Of a stretch of 38,782 bases of DNA, positions 18,733-27,800 are shown piece by piece. Source of the DNA: Actinomycetota bacterium (GTDB taxonomy: Bacteria > Armatimonadota > SYMT01); NCBI GenBank assembly GCA_005798285.1, contig SYKE01000153.1, forward strand, positions 1-38,782. Direction: 5' to 3'. Numbering within the stretch: the first letter of the stretch is position 1; every line of letters begins with the position of its first letter. Made by a program: the position numbers and the translations under genes. Below the pieces are notes generated by a model, which worked only from the letters and a program-made list of their open reading frames with translations, ran no database searches and was not told the origin of the DNA.

Positions 18733-19875
18733 TCAGGTGTTGCGCGCGCGAGGGGCCCAGTTGAAGGGGTAGCGGGCCTGAGTCTTGCTCAGGCCACGCA
18801 CCTCGATCCTGGTGGGATCGCAGACACCGAGTCCGAGTTCCTGGGCCATCATCAGATGATTGTCCCCAGGGAAGCATTCGGTCGCCGGCGCGGCCATCGG
18901 GTTGTAGCCCATCAGCCAGGTGGTGAGCGAGTCGGCGCAGACAGCGTTTCGGGAGGCGACAAGAAGCCCGGGCTTCAGCGGCTTCAGATCGGGGCACCAC
19001 GGGCCTTCGCCGCCTGATGTCGTTTCCACGCCTTCGATGATCGCAAGATTGATGGGTCGAATCCCCAGCGAGTCGACGGTGTGACGCGGCACCCGAAAGG
19101 TCGTTCGACGCGGGCCATTGGGATCGAGTTCCCCGGGCACGCCCGCCGCCGGTCGGATGCGCCCCTCGTGGAACATAGCGACGCGGGCATTCCTGGAGTT
19201 CTCGTCCTCTTTTTCCTGGCCGTAGAGCGAAGTCGGGGTCACGCCGAAGTTATTCTTCACGGATAGGGTGACGCCGGCGGTGACGTGGTTCTTCATCTTG
19301 GCAAGTGAGATGTAGTAGTCGCACTCGACGTAGGAGTGGTTGACGAAGTACGCGGGGTAAAGGCTGCCGCCCCACGGAACCTTCACCAGGTGGTATTTCT
19401 TGCCGCTGCCCAGGTTTCGAGTGTCTTCGAACTCGACGCGCGCCTTGAGCGATTGGAACCGGGAGAGGTCCCAACCGCCCGCCGCGATGGACTCCTCGAT
19501 CGTGCCGGGCCGATAGCTGCAATCCAGGAACCGGACGGTTCTGGCTCCGGCTCGGTCGAGGAGCGTGGCCAGCGCGATCGCCGAGGCGGGGTGAGTCTGA
19601 TAGGTTTGGGATGCCGGAAGGCCGGCGAACTTCTGCGAGGGGTTGCCGGTGAGGTTGATTTTGACCGCGACCGTCTTCCCCCGGACGGCGCGCCCCACTC
19701 CGCCGGCCAGGTCGACCGCCTCGGCCATGGCGCGGGTGTGTTCCGCAAGATCCCAGGTGGTGCAGCGCACCAGGGCCACGGGAGCCTCTGCCGCGGCGCG
19801 AGCAGGTTGAGTTGCCGCTCCCAGGGTGGTAGCACTCCAGGCGAAGAACTGTCTGCGATCGATGGACTGGTTCAC
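18733..19875 (-). CDS. DUF362 family exported protein
   Basis: 380 residues. The N-terminus is a Tat-type signal: DRRQFFAWSATTLGAATQPARAAA (twin Arg at 7-8). The body is DUF362: VALVRCTTWDLAEHTRAM, KTVAVKINLTGNPS, then YYISLAKMKNHVTAGVTLSVKNNFG, which is the family's most conserved block, and NLAIIEGVETTSGGEGPWCP. DUF362 proteins often carry ferredoxin-like clusters; none is visible here. Function is unknown. Start is GTG 19875 with GGAGG 7 nt upstream, which overrides the longer open frame to 20115. It is divergent from a Tat-type propeller gene and shares a 273-nt region with it. Confidence 0.88.
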   Translation of the reverse strand: MNQSIDRRQFFAWSATTLGAATQPARAAAEAPVALVRCTTWDLAEHTRAMAEAVDLAGGVGRAVRGKTVAVKINLTGNPSQKFAGLPASQTYQTHPASAIALATLLDRAGARTVRFLDCSYRPGTIEESIAAGGWDLSRFQSLKARVEFEDTRNLGSGKKYHLVKVPWGGSLYPAYFVNHSYVECDYYISLAKMKNHVTAGVTLSVKNNFGVTPTSLYGQEKEDENSRNARVAMFHEGRIRPAAGVPGELDPNGPRRTTFRVPRHTVDSLGIRPINLAIIEGVETTSGGEGPWCPDLKPLKPGLLVASRNAVCADSLTTWLMGYNPMAAPATECFPGDNHLMMAQELGLGVCDPTRIEVRGLSKTQARYPFNWAPRARNT

Positions 19876-19915
19876 GGGAACACCTCCGGTGGCATCGTCT
19901 GCCGGCTCTAGATTC

Positions 19916-19929
19916 TCCGACGAGTCGGA
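19916..19929. promoter_or_regulatory. 14-bp palindrome in divergent intergenic region
   Basis: TCCGAC-GA-GTCGGA is a perfect palindrome 40 bp upstream of the DUF362 start, within the shared region of the divergent DUF362 and propeller genes. Its size and symmetry suit a dimeric repressor or activator. No regulator gene is adjacent, so this is only a candidate operator. Confidence 0.35.
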
Positions 19930-19944
19930 CTGCACCTGTTGTCG

Positions 19945-19970
19945 ATCCGGGATCTTCAAGAATCCCGGAT
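19945..19970. promoter_or_regulatory. 9-bp inverted repeat in divergent intergenic region
   Basis: ATCCGGGAT (19945-19953) and ATCCCGGAT (19962-19970) form a perfect 9-bp inverted repeat with an 8-nt spacer (CTTCAAGA). It lies 16 bp from the palindrome at 19916. It could be an operator or a leader hairpin of either divergent gene; no T-run follows on either strand. Confidence 0.35.
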
Positions 19971-20148
19971 GGCGGGACGGGGAGATTCTCAGATAAAGCC
20001 GTCGTTCTTGCCGCTCCCGGATGCAGGTGTCGCCGTCCGGATCGTGAAATCGAAGGTGGTTCGTCGCCGCAGCGGGCGGGCCGGGCTTCGGGTCGTGAGG
20101 GATCTCGAAGCCCACTTTCGGCGGAGCGGTGCGGTGCCTGAAGAAACC

Positions 20149-21372
20149 ATGAATCGGCGACGGCTGCTGGCGGCTGCAGTGGGAACGGGGACCGGTTTGA
20201 ACTCAACCGCGCGGGCGCAGGAGCGCTTTCCTATCCGGCGGCTGACGCAGGGCCCGGCGCATCACTGGTTCGGGTACTACGACAAACTGCAGTTCGATCC
20301 CACGAGTCGCTATGTGCTCGGCATGGAGGTGGGCTTCGAGCACCGCTCGCCGAAACCGGAGGACTCGATTCGGATCGGTCGCGTGGATCTCCAGTCGAAG
20401 GATCGCTGGGAGACTCTGGGGCAGAGTCGCGCCTGGTGCTGGCAGCAAGGCTGCATGCTGCAGTGGATACCTCGATCTTCGACGCGTGTCATCTGGAACG
20501 ACCGGGAAGACGGGCAATACGTCTCGCGAATCCTCGACACGCGGACCGGCAAGACTCGAACCATTGGGAGCGCCATTTACGCGCTGAGCCCCGACGGCCG
20601 GAGCGCCGTTACCACGGACTTTCGACGGCTTGCCGATACACGGCCCGGCTACGGTTACAACGGAGTTCCGGACCCCTACCGGGACGAACTCCGGCCGGAC
20701 CGATCCGGGATCTGGCGCGTCGACCTGGAGACGGGGAAGAGCGAACTCATCCTGACGGTCCGGCAGATCGCATCATTGGGCCCGCAGTTGCCGTCGATGG
20801 ACGGAGTGAAGCACTGGTTCAACCATCTGCTCTTCAATCCGGATGGCTCGCGGTTCGTATTTCTGCATCGGTGGCAGGTGGGCCGAAGCCGTGAGACTCG
20901 CATGGTCACCGCTGCGCCGGACGGTACCGACATTCGGATGGTCGACTACAACGGCCTGACCTCTCACTTCATCTGGCGCGACCGAAACCACATTCTGGCT
21001 TGGTCCGGCCACCCGAGTCAGGGCAAGGCGTTCTACCTCTTCGAAGATGGCGGGATGAAAACCGTGGAGGCGGTGGGGAAGGGCGTGATGACCGACGATG
21101 GCCACTGCACCTATCTCGCCGGTGGGCGCTTTGTCCTTTGCGACACCTACCCCGATAGCCGGAGAATGCAGAAGCCGTACCTTTACGAGCTCAAGACGCG
21201 CCGCCGGATTGAACTCGGCGAATTCCTCTCCCCGGCCGAGTACACCGGCGAGTGGCGCTGCGACACCCATCCCCGCTCCAGCCCGGACGGGAAGTACGTG
21301 GTGATTGACTCACCAACCGCGGACGCGGGCCGACAACTTCATCTGATCGACGTGTCCGGCGTGAACCGGTAG
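20149..21372 (+). CDS. Exported beta-propeller protein, oligogalacturonate-lyase-like
   Basis: 407 residues. The N-terminus MNRRRLLAAAVGTGTGLNSTARAQ is a Tat-like signal. The mature part is a beta-propeller with PD40/TolB-like blades: DKLQFDPTSRYVLGMEV, AIYALSPDGRSAVTTDF, HLLFNPDGSRFVFLHRW, SHFIWRDRNHILAWSG and THPRSSPDGKYVVIDS. Histidines at several blade ends (HHWFGYYD, HWFNHLL, SHFIW, DGHCTY, DTHPR) recall oligogalacturonate lyase, where such histidines hold manganese and act on unsaturated oligosaccharides; the match is structural only and the substrate is not proven. The start at 20149 is chosen for the signal; the frame is open to 19939. The next gene follows after 31 nt. Confidence 0.8.
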   Translation: MNRRRLLAAAVGTGTGLNSTARAQERFPIRRLTQGPAHHWFGYYDKLQFDPTSRYVLGMEVGFEHRSPKPEDSIRIGRVDLQSKDRWETLGQSRAWCWQQGCMLQWIPRSSTRVIWNDREDGQYVSRILDTRTGKTRTIGSAIYALSPDGRSAVTTDFRRLADTRPGYGYNGVPDPYRDELRPDRSGIWRVDLETGKSELILTVRQIASLGPQLPSMDGVKHWFNHLLFNPDGSRFVFLHRWQVGRSRETRMVTAAPDGTDIRMVDYNGLTSHFIWRDRNHILAWSGHPSQGKAFYLFEDGGMKTVEAVGKGVMTDDGHCTYLAGGRFVLCDTYPDSRRMQKPYLYELKTRRRIELGEFLSPAEYTGEWRCDTHPRSSPDGKYVVIDSPTADAGRQLHLIDVSGVNR

Positions 21373-21403
21373 ACGCCGCCGAGCGGGGTGAGGGAGGGAT
21401 CAC

Positions 21404-23026
21404 GTGGTGGATCGAAGACAACTCCTTGCGGCCGGAACGACCGCGATGCTCGGATCAGAGGCTGTGGCCCAACAGCGCGATCGGCCCACGTTGAGCCCGA
21501 ACATCACACTCATCGACCGCTTCCGGGATCGGGTGGATCTTCCGGCGCCGACTCCGCCCGGCGTGATCTCGATCGGACGCGAGAAGCAGCTCTTTGTGGA
21601 CGACTGGATGATCGAGCGCCGAACGGGATCTCGACGCACGTTTCACCCGGTCCGGAAGCACCCGGCAAACCCGCTCCTGACCCCTGAGCGCGCCTGGGAG
21701 CGCCCTTCGGTGCTGCTCTCGGGCTCGGTGATGTACGACCCCAACCGGGTGCAAGACCGTTTTCGGATGTGGTATCTCTGCTACACACCGGTCGAGGATC
21801 CGGTGACCGGCGAGTCGATCCGAAAGGATGGGCGCGTCTGCTACGCCACCTCGGTGGATGGGCTCAGGTGGGAGCGCCCCGCCTTCGGACTGCATCCGTA
21901 CGGGAGCAGCCGATCCACGAACATCGTCATCCCAGCCGCGAATGGCTTTCCCGGCGTGGTCCTGGACCCCCGAGATCCGGATCCGGGCCGGCGCTATAAA
22001 GCCCACGCGCGTACCAATCGAGGTCACGACGCCTTCTTCTCGCCCGATGGAGTCCACTGGAGCGAGCCGCACCGAATGGATCTCGACGGCTACGACCGTT
22101 CTTCAGTGCACTGGGATCCCGTCCGGGAGTCGTGGGCGGCCAGCACCAAGTCCTGGTATCGCGCCGCGCCGGAGGCCCTCGAGTGGCGCGGCAGGGGCTA
22201 TCAGGAAAGTCGAGACTTTCTCCACTGGCCCCGGAAGGCGGCGTTTATGGCGGGGACCACGGAAGAGGGCCCGGAGATCGTGTACGCGCTGGATGCCTTC
22301 TACTACGAATCGCTCTACCTCGGAGCGTGGGGTCGGTACGTCGCTGAACCCAACGCGCACCTGGACCCTCAACTGGCGGTCAGCCGAAACGGCCGGCACT
22401 GGACACGACCGACCGAGGCGCCCTGGATACCGCTCTCGCCGCTTCCAGCCGACTACCGCCGAAAACCCGGTCCTCGTACTCCAACCGGCGTCGACCCACT
22501 TGATCCCCGAGTGCCATGGGACTATGGGAATACCAACATCAACAGCCTCGGACCCCTCCGAGTGGGAGATGAACTCTGGATCTATTACAGCGGGCGCAGC
22601 AGCGACCACCGATCGAGACCCCAGACCGGCGCCATCGGATTGGGAACGATGCGTCTGGACGGCTTCGCTTCGTTGGACGCCGGCCGTAAAGAGGTTGAAG
22701 TGGTCACCCGGCCCGTCCGACTGACCGGACCCGACATTCGTGTCAACGTCGATGCCGGCGAAGGCGAATTCCTCATGGAAATCACGGATCTGGCGGGACG
22801 CGCCTTGTCGCAGTTCAGCTTCGATCGCTGTCGACCGGTGAGGTCCGACGGCGTCCGACAGACCCTCTCGTGGAGAGGGAATCCCGAGTTGTCGATCGTC
22901 GGCGACCAGCCTGTTCGTCTGCGCGTTCGACTCCGATCGGCGAGGTGGTACGCCGTCTGGTGTGGAGAGGAACGACGTTGGTCTTCACCGGATACCGAGA
23001 CCTGGTCCGCCGCCGCCCGACGCTAG
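21404..23026 (+). CDS. Exported glycosidase-like (GH32/43-type propeller) protein
   Basis: 540 residues. Tat-type signal at the start (VDRRQLLAAGTTAMLG). The family recurs in planctomycete and Armatimonadota genomes and resembles five-bladed GH32/GH43 propellers: KQLFVDDWMIERR, then FRMWYLCYTP, CYATSVDGLRWERP, AFFSPDGVHWSEP, DRSSVHWDP, NTNINSLGPLRVGDELWIYYSGR and a C-terminal beta-sandwich (about residues 440-540; GEFLMEITDLAGRALSQFSFDRC). No catalytic residues can be assigned safely. GTG 21404 has GGAGGG 6 nt upstream. A second member is at 34494. It follows the propeller gene closely and probably shares its transcript. Both are likely to act on extracellular or periplasmic carbohydrate. Confidence 0.8.
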   Translation: MVDRRQLLAAGTTAMLGSEAVAQQRDRPTLSPNITLIDRFRDRVDLPAPTPPGVISIGREKQLFVDDWMIERRTGSRRTFHPVRKHPANPLLTPERAWERPSVLLSGSVMYDPNRVQDRFRMWYLCYTPVEDPVTGESIRKDGRVCYATSVDGLRWERPAFGLHPYGSSRSTNIVIPAANGFPGVVLDPRDPDPGRRYKAHARTNRGHDAFFSPDGVHWSEPHRMDLDGYDRSSVHWDPVRESWAASTKSWYRAAPEALEWRGRGYQESRDFLHWPRKAAFMAGTTEEGPEIVYALDAFYYESLYLGAWGRYVAEPNAHLDPQLAVSRNGRHWTRPTEAPWIPLSPLPADYRRKPGPRTPTGVDPLDPRVPWDYGNTNINSLGPLRVGDELWIYYSGRSSDHRSRPQTGAIGLGTMRLDGFASLDAGRKEVEVVTRPVRLTGPDIRVNVDAGEGEFLMEITDLAGRALSQFSFDRCRPVRSDGVRQTLSWRGNPELSIVGDQPVRLRVRLRSARWYAVWCGEERRWSSPDTETWSAAARR

Positions 23027-23051
23027 TCGGTGCGGCGGTGGGTGGAGTCCG

Positions 23052-24107
23052 TCAGGGCTGGCGTGGCTTCAGGCACAGCAACTCATCCCAGTGGCCCAGG
23101 TCGATCTCCGCGACGTACCGGCTGTGGAATCGCTCCAGCGGGATTTGATCCCAGTTCGGGACCACCTCTTGGAGCTCCGAAGGGATGCGGTGAATGAGCG
23201 CCGTGTAAGCGTGCTCGAGGAGCCGGTAGCCCGACGTGGCGGATCCGACAAACGCTGGATGCGGCGGTATCAGCCCATCCTCCACCATGGTCCGATCAAG
23301 CACATCGGAGATTTCATCCAGCAGTGCCTGCTTTCGCAGCCATGGCGTCTCCAACTTCACCGCTTCCTCGACCTGTGCGCCCATTCGCCGGTACATCCGC
23401 GGTAGTCCGGTGAACCGGGCCAACAGCCACTTATCGTAGGGGAAATAGACGCGATCCAGCAGAAACGCCAGTTGGACTCCCAGACGGATCGCCTTGCCGA
23501 AGGCAATGGATGCGTAGAGTTCATTCCCCCGCATCAGGGCTCGGTGGAGCGCGTAGCAACCCATGCCGGAGTAGTATCGGCTCCAATGCGCCAGGCGGCG
23601 AAGCCACACCGGCTCGGGATAGTAACTGTCGAATTGAGACCGAAGCGCAGTGAACCGGCCCGAAGGATCGTGCCAGATTTCGCCGTTGATGACGTGCACG
23701 ATGTCTTCCTCCGGGATGGAGAGCCACTCTTGATGCGATTCCGGCGCCTTCTTGAGGCCAATGGTTCGGTCGAGAAACGCCTCCAGCGACTCCGGAGCGA
23801 GTCCGGCGCCCTTGACGTGACCCTCTCGAAGCGATACCCCCTCGAATTCCGGCGGGAGCGCGGCTGCCACGGCGCGGGCGAGCGAGGCAGCGTTTCGCTG
23901 CAGCACCGCCTCCGGAAGAATGAGATCGATGCGGAGCCCCCAATGGTGGTCTCTGGAGAACTCGTCGTCCAGGCCGTAGGCTTCGGAGCCCAACCCGAAG
24001 AGTCCGAATGCGCCCTCACTCGCGACCTCGGGGACCTCCTGTTCGACGATGGGCAGCACGTGTTGCTGGAAAAAACGGCGGCTGACCGCCACGATCGACT
24101 CCGGCAC
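23052..24107 (-). CDS. DUF4037 protein (nucleotidyltransferase-like)
   Basis: 351 residues, cytoplasmic. The N-terminal part has the nucleotidyltransferase-like block GLGSEAYGLDDEFSRDHHWGLRIDLIL (about residues 38-64), in which a GS motif is followed by acidic residues DD and RID. The DUF4037 domain follows (YYSGMGCYALHRALMRGNELYASIAFGKAIRL, then LDRVYFPYDKWLLARF), as in other members of this uncharacterised group. The start is uncertain: GTG 24107 has AAGG about 10 nt upstream and gives a normal length, while the frame runs on to GTG 24179. It ends 25 nt from the convergent propeller gene and is divergent from greA with 224 nt between. No partner suggests a pathway. Confidence 0.78.
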   Translation of the reverse strand: MPESIVAVSRRFFQQHVLPIVEQEVPEVASEGAFGLFGLGSEAYGLDDEFSRDHHWGLRIDLILPEAVLQRNAASLARAVAAALPPEFEGVSLREGHVKGAGLAPESLEAFLDRTIGLKKAPESHQEWLSIPEEDIVHVINGEIWHDPSGRFTALRSQFDSYYPEPVWLRRLAHWSRYYSGMGCYALHRALMRGNELYASIAFGKAIRLGVQLAFLLDRVYFPYDKWLLARFTGLPRMYRRMGAQVEEAVKLETPWLRKQALLDEISDVLDRTMVEDGLIPPHPAFVGSATSGYRLLEHAYTALIHRIPSELQEVVPNWDQIPLERFHSRYVAEIDLGHWDELLCLKPRQP

Positions 24108-24268
24108 CTCGGTGTCCCTTTCACACGGCCCGTCGGCCCGTTTGGCGGCAGCATCCTTCCCGCACCTGCATCTCCGCACTGGGACCGATGGGAGAGTTGG
24201 CTGTTGGCCCCGCGTTCTCCTGGAATGGAGGCTTTGTGGTATTATTTGGGATCCTCACCTCCATCCAA

Positions 24269-24290
24269 CTCCCGAGTCACTCGGAGTCTG
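24269..24290 (+). promoter_or_regulatory. Hairpin in the greA leader
   Basis: ACTCCCGAG and CTCGGAGT pair around a TCA loop with one bulged C, about 42 nt before the greA start. It lies downstream of TATTAT (24240-24245), a possible -10 element without a recognisable -35. It could be an attenuating or stabilising leader structure. Confidence 0.3.
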
Positions 24291-24331
24291 CGCGTCGGGC
24301 GACCGGCCTCTCTCAAGTGGGAAACCATTCC

Positions 24332-24820
24332 GTGGAAGATCTGCCAAAGGGCAAGTACTACGTTACCGTCGCGGGCGGCGCACGACTTCAGGCAGAGTAT
24401 GAAGAACTCCTGACGAAGCGCACCGAAGTTGCGGGGAACATCCGTACGGCCAAGGCCTACGGAGACCTTTCCGAGAATTTCGAGTACCACGAAGCCAAGC
24501 GGGAGCAGGGTTTCCTTGAGGGTCGCATCCAGCAGCTCAAGGTGATCTTGCCGTCGCTCCACGTGGTGCGCCCCGAAGATGTTCCTCTCGACACCGTCAG
24601 CTTCGGCTCGGTGGTCACGCTCCGGGAAGAAACCGGCGATGAGTGGGATGTCTTGATCGTCGGACCCCTGGAAGCCGACCCGATGTCGGACCGCATCTCC
24701 TACGAGTCCCCGCTGGGCAGCGCCCTCACCGGGCAGTCGGTCGGAAAAACCGTTTCCATTGAGGTCCCGGCCGGGCGGACCGACTACGAGATCGTGGCCA
24801 TTCGTACCTACGAGGCCTGA
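24332..24820 (+). CDS. greA: Transcription elongation factor GreA
   Basis: 162 residues, normal for GreA. The N-terminal coiled coil (GARLQAEYEELLTKRTEVAGNI...GDLSENFEYHEAKREQGFLEGRI) has the acidic tip DLSENFEY that enters the polymerase secondary channel to stimulate cleavage of backtracked RNA. The C-terminal FKBP-like domain follows (VSFGSVVTLREETGDEWDVLIVG, then SPLGSALTGQSVGKTVSIEVPAG). Start is GTG 24332, with GGGAA 8 nt upstream; the frame runs to 24188 but those residues do not fit GreA. Its TGA abuts the start of the cyclase gene, so translation of the two is probably coupled. Confidence 0.92.
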   Translation: MEDLPKGKYYVTVAGGARLQAEYEELLTKRTEVAGNIRTAKAYGDLSENFEYHEAKREQGFLEGRIQQLKVILPSLHVVRPEDVPLDTVSFGSVVTLREETGDEWDVLIVGPLEADPMSDRISYESPLGSALTGQSVGKTVSIEVPAGRTDYEIVAIRTYEA

Positions 24821-27800
24821 TTGTCCGGCGTGAGCGCCATCAAACCCGAACCGACTGCAGACGGTCCCAACGGTTTGGGAAACGGCGCTCACTCGCAGGA
24901 GTGCCCGCACTGCGGGTACGCGCCGCCGCTGATCTGTCCCCGTTGCAAACTCGCGATGCCGTTCTCAGCACGCCACTGCGGCGGGTGCGGCGCCGCGCTC
25001 CTTCAACGCTGCGAGAACTGCCGGGAGTGGACCTCCGCTGGGCTGCCTCACTGTTGGCACTGCGGCGAAGTTTTGGCTCGAGCCGAAGCCACGCGTCGCT
25101 CGGACGCCGTGGGAGAGCGACGCAGGGTGGCCATCGTCTTCGCCGACGTCGCCGACTCCACGGCGCTCGCGGATCGGCTCGAGACCGAAGCAGCTTTCGA
25201 TCTCCTCAGTGGCTGCCTTCAGGGCCTCGGCGCACGGGTGAGCGACGCCGGCGGGTTTGTCGTGAAGTCGCTGGGAGACGGTATTCTCTCGCTCTTCGGA
25301 GCGCCAACGGCCCACGGTGACGACGGCGAGAGGGCGGTGCGGGCGGGCCTGGCGATGCAGCGCTGGCTCGACGACTATCGCGAGATTTCGTTTGGCCGTC
25401 ACGGCGTACGACCCCGTGTGCGTATCGGCATCCACTTCGGCGAAGTGGTGGCCGCGCCCGTCGTGACCGGCGGACGGACCGAGTACGACGTTCTGGGCGA
25501 TGCGGTGAATGTCGCCCGCAGGGTCGAGACCGCCGCCCAACTCGATGGCGTCTGCGTGAGCGAGGCCATGTATCGGATCACGCGGTCCCGGTTTGAGTTT
25601 CGGGATCTCGGCGCTGCCCGTTTGAAGGGCAAGCCGGAGCCGATGCGCATCTACCGGGCGCTTCGAGAGCGCACCGAGCCCTCTCGGGTGGAGGCGCCCC
25701 TCATCGGTCGCGGCCCCGAACGGGAGTTGATCCGATCCTCCGTGCAGGAAATCCTCAAAGGTGAGGCGGGTGAGTTGCTCTTTCTGGGCCCGATGGGCCT
25801 CGGCAAGAGTCGCATCCTGGACGAGTTGACCCGGGAACTGGCATCAGCGGGGGTACCGTTTCTCACGGCGATCGGATCGGCTGCCGAGAGTGCGGTGCCG
25901 CTGGCGCTGTGGCGGAGATGGCTATTCGATCTGTTGCCGTTGGAGGCGGGCTGGAGTCACGAGCAGGCGGTTGCGGCGCTTCGCGAGGCGATGATCGGGG
26001 ATGATCTGGCGCCCTGGGCGCCCTGGATTGCGGCTCTGGCCGTGGCGCCGGACCGGCTGGCGGCGCTCGATCCGGAAGCTCGCGAGCAGGTGACTCTGGG
26101 CGCCCTCCACGCCTTCTTACGGCACTGGCTCTCTGGACGTCCCGGCGCCCTCGTTGTGGATGAGTTGAGCCTGGTGGATGGACCCTCTCGCAGAATCCTC
26201 CTGGGGCTGAGTCAGCGAACCGTGGGGATGCCCCCTTTGCTGCTGGCTGGGGGCGCGCGCGAGCCGGTGGAAGGGTATTCGCCTGACGTGAGGGTGCGCA
26301 CTCTCTCCCCATTGACCCGGGAAGAGACCGCCCAGTTCGTCACCGCGCTGCTGCCCGACCAGGTGCTCGACGCGGCGGCGCTCGATCAACTCGCGACGCG
26401 TTCGGCGGGCAGTCCGCTTTATCTCGGGTTGATGCTGAGCGCTGCCGCCGAGTCCCACGATCCACGGCAAGCGCTCCGAGCGGTGCCGGACACCCTTGAT
26501 GGGGTTCTTCGCGCGGAACTGGACGCCTTGCCGATCTCCGCGCGGGTTGCGCTGGAGACGGCATCGGTGTTGGGAGCTGTGTTCGCCGAGGACTGGCTCA
26601 GCCAGATCTACGGAGTCGAAAGCTGGCGTCTCGCGGCGGAAACTCTGGAGCGACGCGGCATTCTCGCGGAGATAAAACCGGCGCCCGACCGGGAGTTGGC
26701 ATTCCGGCACGGGGCTCTTCGAGAGGTTGCCCATGATGGGCTGTTGAGTGCGGATCGCACGCGGCTGCACGGTCGGGCAGCTGAAACGCTGTCGGACCGA
26801 GCGGGCACTCGCCCGGAGTTGGCGCGGCGCGCGGCGCTGCATTGGGGGGCAGCCGGAATGCCGGACGAAGCACTGAAGTGGAACCTCCAGGCTGCGGAGT
26901 ACGCGGCAGCGCTCTTCGCCGGCGACGAGGCGAGCGGACTGTATCAGGAGTGTCTGGAGCAGGCGGCCCGGCTCGGCGACCCGGTTTCGCTGGCTCGGTC
27001 CCGTATCGGCCTGGCGGAACTTGCAGCCCATGCCGGGGAGTTTCCCGCATCGATGGACGGCTATCGGCAGGCGATGGCGGAATTGGAACCCCTGGGGTCG
27101 CACGGCGAGGGCGTCGGGGGAGATGTGGCTCGGCTTCGTGCACGCGCCGCGCTCGGTTGGGCTCGCGTCTTCGGCCAGACCGGCGCGCTCTCCGAAGCGC
27201 TCGATCAGCTCGAGGTGGTCGACGCTTCGATCATCGGGGATCAGACTCCGGAAGCCACGCTCCTTCGCAATCGAGCGGGTGTCGAGCGATCCCAAAACCT
27301 CAGGGGTTTGGGAAGGGCCGAGGAGGCGATCGCCGCAGCACAGGTGGTGATCGCCGCGACGGATGCCGAAGAGCAGCTCCAGATCCGAGTGGCGGCGGGA
27401 GCGGCGCTGGGAGCGGCTTACCGACTCCTGGATGATTGGCCTCGTGCGGAGAGCGTTTTGAAGGAGTCCGCCGATCAGGCGGAGGCCGGTGGCGACTGGC
27501 AGGGCGCGGCGGCTTGCTGGATCAACCTGGGGTCGGGACTGCAGGCTGCCGGAAGGCTGGCCGAAGCGGCCGTAGCTCACGAACGGGCCGTCGAGTACGC
27601 GCGCCGAATCGGCGATGTGGAGAAGCTCGCCATCGCGCAGATGGACCTGGGAACCGTCTGCCTCAATCGAGGCGAGTGGAGCCTCGCGGAACAGGAGTTT
27701 CGAGCCGCCCGTGCGGAGTTCCAGCGGATGGGTCACACGCTGGGAGAGATTGCCTGCCTCTACAACCTGGGCGAAACTCAGCGATGGTCGGCCGGGCTCG

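Noticed and set aside
24188-24331. Upstream extension of greA by 48 codons
   Set aside because: The residues do not match GreA and the GTG at 24332 has a suitable ribosome site and gives the usual length.
26117-27736. A 539-codon minus-strand open frame
   Set aside because: It is antisense to the cyclase/TPR gene and is explained by codon bias.
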